DNA of 5,549 nt from an uncultured Clostridia bacterium (GCA_947594095.1 CANQEA010000090.1:1-5549); one strand, 5' to 3'; positions 1 through 5,455 are shown, counted from the stretch's first letter. The notes: generated by a model not told the origin, from the sequence alone. A program made the numbers and translations.

Positions 1-46
1 AAAAAAGCACAAAAAATATCAAAAAGTAGTTGCTTTTTTTTATTTT
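1..46 (+). terminator. Weak A/U-rich hairpin, possible terminator of an upstream gene
   Basis: A short hairpin pairs AAAAAGT (21-27) with GCTTTTT (32-38) around a 4-base loop and runs into a T-rich tail. A competing pairing joins AAAAAAGCA (1-9) with TGCTTTTTT (31-39). Either could end transcription of a plus-strand gene lying before the window. The stem is weak, and its right arm overlaps the -35 element proposed for the tRNA, so the call is tentative. Confidence 0.35.
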
Positions 47-58
47 TTGTGTTATATT
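30..58 (+). promoter_or_regulatory. Sigma-A promoter of tRNA-Pro
   Basis: A -35-like TTGCTT (30-35) is separated by exactly 17 bases from TATATT (53-58). A TG one base upstream of the -10 (50-51) gives an extended -10. The predicted start near 65 leaves a leader of about 24 bases before the tRNA, which is typical. The -35 matches the consensus only in TTG, so the -10 carries the call. Confidence 0.5.
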
Positions 59-88
59 ATATAAGTGACTAAATTAATTTTTATTTAT

Positions 89-164
89 CGAGGTGTAGCG
101 CAGTTGGTAGCGCGCGTGGTTTGGGACCATGAGGTCGCAGGTTCGATCCCTGTCACCTCGACCA
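89..164 (+). tRNA. tRNA-Pro (anticodon UGG)
   Basis: A full 76-base cloverleaf can be folded by eye. The acceptor stem CGAGGTG (89-95) pairs perfectly with CACCTCG (154-160). The D stem is GCGC/GCGC (98-101 with 110-113). The anticodon stem is CGTGG/CCATG with one G-U pair and the loop TTTGGGA. The T arm is GCAGG-TTCGATC-CCTGT. The anticodon TGG at 122-124 reads proline CCN codons, mainly CCA and CCG. The discriminator base is A and the CCA end is encoded (162-164). It appears to be transcribed alone, with its own promoter upstream and a strong terminator directly after it. It is not a t6A substrate, so it has no evident functional link to the tsaC gene that follows. Confidence 0.97.
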
Positions 165-199
165 AAAAGACTGGATTTGAATTAAACCAGTCTTTTTTT
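165..199 (+). terminator. Rho-independent terminator of tRNA-Pro
   Basis: AAAAGACTGG (165-174) pairs perfectly with CCAGTCTTTT (187-196) around a 12-base loop and continues into a run of T (193-199). It starts on the base after the tRNA CCA end. Confidence 0.93.
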
Positions 200-275
200 A
201 TTAAAATTGTATGTTAATAAAATTACTTATAAATTATGAATTGTCATAAATATTTTAAAGAAGAGAGATAATGTT

Positions 276-878
276 ATGAAGCGATATACCCAAAATGAAA
301 TAAATGAACTAGCAAATATACTAAAAAAAGATGGCGTAATTAGTGTCCCTACTGATACAGTATATGGATTATGTGCACGTGTAAATTCAATAAAAGCATA
401 TAACAATTTAGTAGTTGCTAAAAGTCGACCTATCAATAAGCCCTTTCCTATTATGTGTGCAGATGAAGAGCAAATAAAAAGTATTGCAATAGTAGATGAA
501 AAAGTAGAAAAAATAATTAGAAAACTTATGCCTGGTCCAATTACGCTAATTTTAAAGAAGAAATTAGATTTACCTAAATATGTGAATAATGGAAGCTCAA
601 CAATTGCGGTAAGAATGGCGTCTTCAAAAATCCTTGAAAATTTAATACGAAAAACTGGTAGTCCTATTTTTATGACAAGTGCAAATCAAAGTGGTAAAAA
701 TGTTTGTACAAATTTAGATGAAATAGAAAAAGCATGTCCTACTTTAGATGGAATGTTGGAGGATAATGTACCATTTGGCAAAGCAAGTACAATAGTAGAT
801 TGTGTATCAGAACCTATAAAAGTTTTAAGAAAAGGTCCAATTTCCTTAGAGCAAATTATAGAAATACTAGAAAATTAA
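276..878 (+). CDS. tsaC: L-threonylcarbamoyladenylate synthase (TsaC/YwlC/YrdC family)
   Basis: This cytosolic enzyme makes threonylcarbamoyl-AMP from threonine, bicarbonate and ATP, the first step of t6A37 formation on tRNAs that read ANN codons; TsaD, TsaB and TsaE then transfer the group. The 200 residues cover a complete YrdC domain. Recognisable motifs are VPTDTVYGL (24-32), KSRPINKPFPI (49-59), PGPITLIL (86-93), TIAVRMAS (109-116), MTSANQSG (133-140), STIVD (171-175) and a closing VLRKGPIS (183-190). The C-terminal Sua5 domain is absent, so this is the short form. The usual proline after AVR(I/M) is alanine here, which I take as lineage variation. The ATG at 276 follows AAGAGAG (261-267) with 8 bases between; the ATG at 271 is in another frame. 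The usual prfA/prmC or rpiB neighbours are missing. I could not pick a convincing promoter in the 76 bases after the tRNA terminator. Confidence 0.95.
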   Translation: MKRYTQNEINELANILKKDGVISVPTDTVYGLCARVNSIKAYNNLVVAKSRPINKPFPIMCADEEQIKSIAIVDEKVEKIIRKLMPGPITLILKKKLDLPKYVNNGSSTIAVRMASSKILENLIRKTGSPIFMTSANQSGKNVCTNLDEIEKACPTLDGMLEDNVPFGKASTIVDCVSEPIKVLRKGPISLEQIIEILEN

Positions 879-910
879 TTTTTAGTGTTTCTATAATTTT
901 TTATTTTATT
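853..910 (+). terminator. Terminator hairpin overlapping the end of tsaC
   Basis: Bases 853-873 pair with 879-899 to give a 21-bp stem. It is AT-rich, has two U-G wobbles (865/887 and 870/882) and is followed by a T-rich tail to about 910. The five-base loop ATTAA (874-878) contains the tsaC stop codon (876-878), so the left arm is made of the last codons of the gene. On the minus strand the two wobbles become A-C mismatches, which points to a role in the plus-strand transcript. Confidence 0.75.
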
Positions 911-966
911 TGTATAAGTATATTTTCTACTTTTTGGTAAATACTATATATAAATAATTTAAACTC

Positions 967-971
967 GGAGG
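967..971 (+). promoter_or_regulatory. Strong ribosome binding site (GGAGG)
   Basis: GGAGG lies 5 bases before the ATG at 977. It is the closest match to the consensus in the window and fixes the start of the next gene. The AT-rich stretch before it (942-954, TACTATATATAAA) could hold a -10 element, but no good -35 is visible. Confidence 0.75.
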
Positions 972-976
972 TTATT

Positions 977-1411
977 ATGGAAAATCAAAATTTAAATATC
1001 TTAGATGAAGTAAATAAAGGCGCTACTATGGGAATGGATGCAATATCTTATGTTTCTGAGAAAGCAAAAGATAATGATTTTAAACAAGTTCTTGCTACTG
1101 AATACAATAAATATAAAGATATATCATCAAGAGTAAATGATATATACGGTAATTATAGTAGTAAAGAGCCTCATGAAACAAATGGCATGACAAAAATGAT
1201 GACATGGTCTGCTCTTCAAATGAAGACTATGACAGATGAAACTACATCTAAATTATCTGAAATATTAATGCAAGGAACTAATATGGGAATTATTGAAGGA
1301 AGGCGTTTATTAAATCAACACCAAGATGCTCCAGAAGATATAAAGTCAATATTAAATGATTTTGTTGTTATGCAAGAAGATAGTGTAGAAACTTTAAAAA
1401 AATATTTATAA
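977..1411 (+). CDS. Conserved clostridial-type helical-bundle protein, possibly ferritin-like, function unknown
   Basis: I do not recognise a named function. The 144 residues are almost entirely helix-forming: about 6-30, 33-58, 70-98, 98-116 and 117-144. The only likely loop is around YSSKEPHETNG (60-70). There is no signal peptide and no membrane segment, so it should be cytosolic. It has 11 methionines, five of them at 71-85, and no cysteine. The N-terminal layout (a long helix starting ILDEVNKGATMGMDA, then a second helix with TEYNKY) resembles ferritin-like DUF2383-type proteins, but I cannot see a complete di-iron ligand set, so that link is tentative. Acidic residues that could bind metal include E11, E42, E107 and E134, along with H66 and H115. 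The strong GGAGG site suggests high expression at some stage. A stress or sporulation role would be a guess. It stands alone between two terminators. Confidence 0.85.
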   Translation: MENQNLNILDEVNKGATMGMDAISYVSEKAKDNDFKQVLATEYNKYKDISSRVNDIYGNYSSKEPHETNGMTKMMTWSALQMKTMTDETTSKLSEILMQGTNMGIIEGRRLLNQHQDAPEDIKSILNDFVVMQEDSVETLKKYL

Positions 1412-1420
1412 ATAGATATT

Positions 1421-1460
1421 AAAAGATGATTTTCTCAAAAATATTAGGAAATCATCTTTT
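1421..1460. terminator. Bidirectional terminator between convergent genes
   Basis: AAAAGATGATTTTC (1421-1434) pairs with GGAAATCATCTTTT (1447-1460) around a 12-base loop, with one T-G wobble (1433/1448). A T-rich tract follows on the plus strand (ATACTTCTTTTTTATT). On the minus strand the stem ends in TTTT and runs into an AT-rich tail. It therefore serves the helical-bundle gene and the converging membrane-protein gene. It overlaps the stop codon of the latter by two bases. Confidence 0.88.
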
Positions 1461-2142
1461 ATACTTCTTTTTTATTATGATATACTCTGTTTAAATATTC
1501 GTCTGGGTATGCGTAATCTAAAAATTCATCTAGTTTATTTTTAGGTGGAATTCCATTGTATCTTTCGTTTTGTCTAGAACCTGCCATACAAGAAATCACA
1601 ATATCAAATGTCATAAATATAATAAAAAATATACTAAATATTCTAACACCTTTTTTATAAATAAATTTTTCTGCTTTTTTTAGTAAAGGATATACTACCT
1701 TTAAGAATGCAACTGCAATTAATCCCCAATAAAAACAGTATATTAAGCTTGTTCTTCCATTAAAATTCATAAATAAATCACTATAGTCCCAAGAAATTGT
1801 TCCAAAAAATATTTCTTGAAAGAAAGAACATAAATATTCTAGGATTCCTCCCATAGCCATTCCGCTAAAAAAAAGCTTTTTTGGTTCTTGTATTTTGTTT
1901 ACTAATAAGTAATATGCGACCGCTCCTATACCATATATTTGTATGAAGGGTCCATAAACAAGTCCTTGTCTTATTTCTAGTGTTCTAGTGTATACTAAAG
2001 CATATATCATTTCAGCAAAAAATCCAAATATACTTCCTATGATAAAAATCCAAAATATTTTTAATATCCAATTAGTTATTTTTCTATCTTTGACATTTTT
2101 TTTCATATTTTTCCCCATCTTATCTTTGGGATTATTATACAT
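1459..2142 (-). CDS. PF06541-family membrane protein ('putative ABC-transporter type IV', CmpB-like)
   Basis: This is an integral membrane protein with about five hydrophobic segments, near residues 25-50, 65-83, 92-115, 133-155 and 168-190. It is recognised by motifs I associate with PF06541: GLVYGPFIQIYGIGAVAYY, then MGGILEYLCSFFQEIFFG, WDYSDLFMNFNGR and FYWGLIAVAFL. The family name comes from annotation, not proven transport; no ATPase partner is present here. The tail after residue 190 is hydrophilic and rich in Tyr, Asp and Glu. The start is uncertain. The ATG at 2142 (227 residues) is preceded in frame by a TTG, and neither has a Shine-Dalgarno site. The ATG at 2106 (215 residues, beginning MKKNVKDRKITN) has GGGG six bases upstream and may be the real start. 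The gene lies 34 bases after the repeat-kinase gene with no visible terminator between them, so the two are probably co-transcribed. Confidence 0.85.
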   Translation of the reverse strand: MYNNPKDKMGKNMKKNVKDRKITNWILKIFWIFIIGSIFGFFAEMIYALVYTRTLEIRQGLVYGPFIQIYGIGAVAYYLLVNKIQEPKKLFFSGMAMGGILEYLCSFFQEIFFGTISWDYSDLFMNFNGRTSLIYCFYWGLIAVAFLKVVYPLLKKAEKFIYKKGVRIFSIFFIIFMTFDIVISCMAGSRQNERYNGIPPKNKLDEFLDYAYPDEYLNRVYHNKKEV

Positions 2143-2176
2143 CAATTATTTTAAAAATGGAAGTATTTTTTCTAAT

Positions 2177-3640
2177 TTAACGTATGGCTGTTTTTTCTTC
2201 CTGATATCTTGTTTCGAATTTTTCGAATTCTTCAAACATTGACATTAACTCTTCCATTTCTTCTTTTATATCTTCTTCTCTACATATATAATGTGAATCA
2301 ATAATCACAAATTCCCCTGCAGGTAATATTTCTTTCTTTTCTTCTCTTCTTTCAATTCCAACTGAACCTTCATCAACTTCATTAAAATTTTCCATGTGTA
2401 CTACGTTCGGTTTTTTTAATTTACCTAAATTCTTGATACCTGCATCTACCCATACAATTCCATCATTTCTTAATTCTTTATACACCTCATATACATCATC
2501 TTCTGTAATTTCTATTTCATTTAAATTAAGTACTCTTTGTGTGATTTCTATATAAAATAGATTTTTTGTCCTATCTATATTAGATATCGGTCTTCTAAGT
2601 ATTTGTTGTAAAATTCTTCTATGATAAGGAATTTCATCTATTCTCTTTTTTTCTCTATTTCCATGTGGATATCCTGAATTTTCTTCTTCTATACTTCCAA
2701 TTTTAATTACCTTTTCTCCAATTTGATATGAAGTTGCATGATGTCCGTTTCCTATTTTCCTTATACTTAATATACTCATATTTTCTTTTTCACTTATCTC
2801 TTCTAAAACAACTGAAAGAAAATCATATATTTTTTCTTCTTCTAATCCATCTTTTGACCATCCTGTCATTTGTGTTATTATTCTAGGTATTAATTGTTCT
2901 TTATATTTTTCTAATTCATTTTTTGTATCTTCTTTTTTATTCATTTGCTCTAAAAAATCTATAATACAAGAATTTGGACAACGATTTATAAGTTCTTCTG
3001 TTTCCTCACACAATTCTTTTGAATCCACTACTTCTTGTAATTCATGTACTAATTTAGGAATAGTAAAATCACCTGCTTTCTGTATAATATATGATAAGTG
3101 ATCATTTACAACATCGCAAATATCAGGGACTTTTTCAAATGCAAGTATTAACCTATCCATCTCTATACTATTACATTTTTCTATTAGCTCTCTACAATGT
3201 TTTTTTATTATTTTGTCTGCTTCTGGTAGTTTTTCTAAAATAAATACTAAATATGGAATAGCAAATCCATCAATACTATTGATTATTGACGAGATGTTAT
3301 CTGCTATTTTTTTGCTTATTTTTAACTCTACTGCTCTTTCTAATATTAATGTTCTATCACCTGTACTTAATTTTCTATTATTGGAAAATATATATTCAAA
3401 ATTATCTTCAATAAATTCTCTTTCACTAGATATCTTCGATATAATGCTTAATACCCTTCCGACATTAGGAGCCATGTTGTCAATTATCTTTTTAGAATTA
3501 TCTTTTAATAATTTTTTTATTTTTTCCTGCTTTTCTGGGTATTTTTCATATATTTGCAAAATTACTTCCAATGCTGAAACAACATCTATTTGTGAATAAC
3601 AATTTTCAAATTTTGTTTCTATTTTTTTTAATTCATCCAT
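2177..3640 (-). CDS. Helical-repeat protein with C-terminal atypical protein-kinase-like domain
   Basis: I do not recognise a named family. The 487-residue product has two parts. Residues about 56-235 hold five or six tandem helical-hairpin units of 32-35 residues, such as FAIPYLVFILEKLPEAD, MDRLILAFEKVPDICD and FTIPKLVHELQEV, resembling an alpha-solenoid. Residues about 289-453 look kinase-like: a glycine-loop-like IGNGHHATSYQIG (296-308), VIKIG with a candidate ATP-binding Lys313, a helix with IPYHRRILQQIL, a hinge-like FYIEITQRV, WVDAGIKN with Asp399 and Asn404 at the Asp-x4-Asn spacing of a catalytic loop, and FVIIDSHYI with Asp448 in the DFG position. An unusual stretch of about 43 residues separates Asn404 from Asp448. 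The tail is acidic and probably coiled. There is no signal peptide or membrane segment. I chose the ATG at 3640 because GAGAG (3650-3654) lies 9 bases upstream; an in-frame TTG at 3715 lies inside a hairpin arm and has no binding site. It sits between two membrane-protein genes, so it may act at the membrane. Kinase activity is inferred, not shown. Confidence 0.82.
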   Translation of the reverse strand: MDELKKIETKFENCYSQIDVVSALEVILQIYEKYPEKQEKIKKLLKDNSKKIIDNMAPNVGRVLSIISKISSEREFIEDNFEYIFSNNRKLSTGDRTLILERAVELKISKKIADNISSIINSIDGFAIPYLVFILEKLPEADKIIKKHCRELIEKCNSIEMDRLILAFEKVPDICDVVNDHLSYIIQKAGDFTIPKLVHELQEVVDSKELCEETEELINRCPNSCIIDFLEQMNKKEDTKNELEKYKEQLIPRIITQMTGWSKDGLEEEKIYDFLSVVLEEISEKENMSILSIRKIGNGHHATSYQIGEKVIKIGSIEEENSGYPHGNREKKRIDEIPYHRRILQQILRRPISNIDRTKNLFYIEITQRVLNLNEIEITEDDVYEVYKELRNDGIVWVDAGIKNLGKLKKPNVVHMENFNEVDEGSVGIERREEKKEILPAGEFVIIDSHYICREEDIKEEMEELMSMFEEFEKFETRYQEEKTAIR

Positions 3641-3649
3641 ATATTTTAT

Positions 3650-3654
3650 CTCTC
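3650..3654 (-). promoter_or_regulatory. Ribosome binding site that sets the repeat-kinase start
   Basis: GAGAG within AAAAAAGAGAGAT (minus strand) lies 9 bases before the ATG at 3640. The same purine run is used before tsaC. It argues against the longer in-frame TTG start at 3715. Confidence 0.65.
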
Positions 3655-3705
3655 TTTTTTTCTTTATAATATTCTCTTTATTTTTAATATCATTGTTAAT
3701 ATTTA

Positions 3706-3746
3706 AGTATATCAAAGGATTCTAGAACAGAATCCTTCGATATACT
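3706..3746 (-). repeat. 18-bp inverted repeat (stable intergenic hairpin, no U-tract)
   Basis: Bases 3706-3723 pair with 3729-3746 around the loop 3724-3728. In the minus-strand RNA all 18 positions pair, one of them G-U (3738 with 3714). On the plus strand that position is an A-C mismatch, so the structure suits the minus-strand transcript. No run of T follows on either side, so it is not a standard terminator. It fills the gap between the stop of the four-helix membrane protein (3753) and the leader of the repeat-kinase gene. It could be an RNA processing or stabilising element, or an attenuator. Confidence 0.8.
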
Positions 3747-3752
3747 ATATTC

Positions 3753-4172
3753 TTAGAATAGCGATATTGTCGATATTCCAATTGTTAAAGCAGATGTCAC
3801 AACTATTACAAATAGAATTAATGCATCAATCAAACCCAGATACATTTTAATTCTCTGCTTTTTCTCAACATCTTTCCAAAAATCTGCGATATACATTATG
3901 AATAATAATATTATTATTCCTGCCACAGATATAATGGACAATAACCTCAATATAAACATTGATGACATATTAGTAGCTAATGCTAACACATATGCAATAT
4001 ATGCAATAATTGAGATCATTGCTGCAAAAAACATTGTTAGTAACATCTGTTTCCGTGACTCAAATAGCCACCTAAAGTTTCCCTCATACGTATCTTCTAA
4101 ATACGATAATAGGAAAAACCATAAAGGCATGGCTATTATAGCCACTACTCCAACTATGAAGTATGTGCTCAT
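3753..4172 (-). CDS. Small four-helix membrane protein of unknown function
   Basis: I do not recognise this 139-residue protein. It has four clear hydrophobic segments, near residues 4-24, 44-67, 73-95 and 111-135. The first is followed by a hydrophilic loop, LEDTYEGNFRWLFESRKQ (25-42). A second charged loop, DFWKDVEKKQRIK (97-109), lies before the last helix. The basic residues in both loops favour a cytosolic position for them, with both ends outside. There are no cysteines and no obvious catalytic or transport motif. The ATG at 4172 is supported by AAAGGAGAG (4181-4189) with 8 bases between, among the best binding sites here. It is the first gene after a strong promoter and is followed by the hairpin and the repeat-kinase gene, so it may be the membrane partner of that protein; that link rests on position only. 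Confidence 0.83.
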   Translation of the reverse strand: MSTYFIVGVVAIIAMPLWFFLLSYLEDTYEGNFRWLFESRKQMLLTMFFAAMISIIAYIAYVLALATNMSSMFILRLLSIISVAGIIILLFIMYIADFWKDVEKKQRIKMYLGLIDALILFVIVVTSALTIGISTISLF

Positions 4173-4180
4173 TTTTCATT

Positions 4181-4189
4181 CTCTCCTTT
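4181..4189 (-). promoter_or_regulatory. Strong ribosome binding site (AAAGGAGAG)
   Basis: It lies 8 bases before the ATG at 4172 on the minus strand and supports that start for the four-helix membrane protein. Confidence 0.75.
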
Positions 4190-4227
4190 CTCTTTTGGTC
4201 ATGAGCTTCTATTTGGTTACATTTAGC

Positions 4228-4256
4228 ATTATATCATATGATTTTACATAATTCAA
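4228..4256 (-). promoter_or_regulatory. Sigma-A promoter with extended -10, driving the membrane protein / repeat-kinase genes
   Basis: On the minus strand TTGAAT (4251-4256, 4 of 6 matches to TTGACA) is followed by exactly 17 bases and a perfect TATAAT (4228-4233). TG one base upstream of the -10 (4235-4236) makes it an extended -10. The predicted start near 4221 gives a leader of about 50 bases. It lies in the 111-base gap after the desulfurase gene, in which I see no convincing terminator, so read-through from upstream is also possible. Confidence 0.78.
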
Positions 4257-4283
4257 TATTTTTGCGTTTTTTGTTACAAATTA

Positions 4284-5420
4284 TTATATAATTCCTTGTA
4301 AAGTTTCTATTAAATAGTCTATATCTTCTTTTGTATTTTCTTCGTCAAATGTAGTTCTAAGTGAATTATAAGCAAGTGTATGGTCTAATCCAATTGCCAT
4401 CAGTACATGAGATGGTTTATTGGATCCAGTCGAACATGCACTTCCACTAGACGCACATATTCCTTTTTCATCAAGCCTTAATAATAGTTCTTCTCCTCTA
4501 ATATTTGGAAAAGAAAAATTTGCATTACCTGGTAACCTTCTATTCTTCGAACCATTTAGTTTAGCGCCTTTTATTTTACTTTCTACCTGGTTTATATAAT
4601 AATCTCTTAAGCTCTTTAACTTTTCAATATGGCTAGACATATTTTTACTTGCTATCTCACATGCTTTTCCAAGGCCTACTATTCCTGCAACATTTTCCGT
4701 CCCTGCTCTTTTATCTTTTTCTTGGTGTCCACCTTGTATTAATTTTTCAAATTCAATTCCAGATTTAACATACAATGCCCCTATTCCTTTTGGTGCATGA
4801 ATTTTATGTCCTGATAAAGATAACATATCGATCTCCATTTTTTGCACATCTATAGGTGTATTTCCACATGCTTGAACTGCGTCTGTGTGAAATATAATAT
4901 TATTATCTTTTGCAATTTTAGCAATTTCTTCAATAGGCTGAATTGTTCCAATTTCATTGTTTGCAAACATTATGCTTATTAATATTGTATCATTTCTAAT
5001 TAAGCTTAGTAATTCGTTTATATCAATAATACCATCTTTGTCAACCCCTACATAACTAATTCTATAACCTTGTTTTTCTAATTCTTCACATGTATTTAAT
5101 ACTGCTGGATGCTCTATTTTAGATGTTATTATATGTTTTCCTTTATTTTTGTATTTATAGGCAATTCCTTTTATTGCTGTATTGTCACTTTCAGACCCGC
5201 CAGATGTAAAGTATATTTCTTGTGGCTTACAATTAATAAGCTCTGCAACTCTTTTTCTTGCTTCTCCAATAGCTCTTTTTGATTCTCTTCCTAATGAATA
5301 AATAGAAGATGGATTTCCATATTCGTTAACCAAAAATGGAAGCATTTCTTCTAAGACTTCTTTATTAATTTTAGTTGTTGCAGCATTATCAAAATATCTT
5401 ATATTCACAATAACTTTCAT
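4284..5420 (-). CDS. nifS: Cysteine desulfurase, NifS/IscS family (class I)
   Basis: This PLP enzyme converts cysteine to alanine and holds the sulfur as a persulfide for Fe-S clusters, thiolated tRNA or thiamine. Hallmarks are all present: YFDNAATT (9-16), GNPSS (35-39), FTSGGSESDN (71-80), IEHPAVL with His104 stacking on PLP, FANNEIGTIQPI (152-163), HTDAVQACG with Asp180 and Gln183, SGHKIHAPKG with the PLP lysine Lys206, RAGTENV (238-244) and the active-site loop SSGSACSTGS with catalytic Cys329. The 378-residue length is normal for the family. The C-terminal motif reads RTTFDEENT, where a glycine is common at the D position. The start is unsettled: the ATG at 5420 abuts AAAGGG with no spacing, while a GTG at 5408 (374 residues, beginning MNIRYFDN) sits 12 bases after it. 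No iscU, thiI, mnmA or iscR lies beside it in the window, so its sulfur acceptor cannot be told. The gene symbol denotes the family, not a nitrogenase role. Confidence 0.95.
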   Translation of the reverse strand: MKVIVNIRYFDNAATTKINKEVLEEMLPFLVNEYGNPSSIYSLGRESKRAIGEARKRVAELINCKPQEIYFTSGGSESDNTAIKGIAYKYKNKGKHIITSKIEHPAVLNTCEELEKQGYRISYVGVDKDGIIDINELLSLIRNDTILISIMFANNEIGTIQPIEEIAKIAKDNNIIFHTDAVQACGNTPIDVQKMEIDMLSLSGHKIHAPKGIGALYVKSGIEFEKLIQGGHQEKDKRAGTENVAGIVGLGKACEIASKNMSSHIEKLKSLRDYYINQVESKIKGAKLNGSKNRRLPGNANFSFPNIRGEELLLRLDEKGICASSGSACSTGSNKPSHVLMAIGLDHTLAYNSLRTTFDEENTKEDIDYLIETLQGII

Positions 5421-5437
5421 CCCTTTCTATACATCAT
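5417..5437 (-). other. Six-codon leader ORF overlapping the desulfurase start
   Basis: On the minus strand ATGATGTATAGAAAGGGATGA encodes MMYRKG followed by a TGA that overlaps the annotated desulfurase ATG (ATGA). The AAAGGG stretch lies inside it. This is the arrangement of translational coupling and could explain why the ATG at 5420 has no spaced binding site. The short ORF itself has no clear Shine-Dalgarno site, so it may be chance. Confidence 0.25.
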
Positions 5438-5455
5438 TAATTATCACTATTGTAT

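Noticed and set aside
241..272. TTGTCA (241-246) as a -35 element of a tsaC promoter
   Set aside because: No -10-like hexamer occurs at 16-18 bases; the nearest, GATAAT at 267-272, is 20 bases away and overlaps the ribosome binding region.
227..436. Minus-strand open frame of 69 codons with hydrophobic stretches
   Set aside because: It overlaps the start of tsaC on the opposite strand, and tsaC is certain from its motifs.
912..954. Sporulation sigma promoter (sigma F, G or K type) before the helical-bundle gene
   Set aside because: GTATA at 912-916 and GGTAAATACTATA at 936-948 look partly similar to such promoters, but the spacing and key bases do not fit any of the consensus sequences.
1988..2242. 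Plus-strand open frame of 84 codons, rich in Phe and Ile
   Set aside because: It lies antisense to the end of the repeat-kinase gene and the start of the PF06541 gene, has a low-complexity composition, no binding site and no family features.
3213..3599. Plus-strand open frame of 128 codons
   Set aside because: It is the antisense shadow of the helical-repeat region of the kinase-like gene; the Ser/Leu/Ile-rich composition reflects the opposite strand's codons.
3641..3715. In-frame TTG extension of the repeat-kinase gene (25 more residues, Lys/Asn/Ile rich)
   Set aside because: It starts inside the right-hand arm of the 18-bp hairpin, has no ribosome binding site, and the ATG at 3640 has GAGAG at good spacing.
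3898..4251. Plus-strand open frame of 117 codons, Asn and Ile rich
   Set aside because: It is antisense to the four-helix membrane protein, which has a strong binding site and promoter; this frame has neither.
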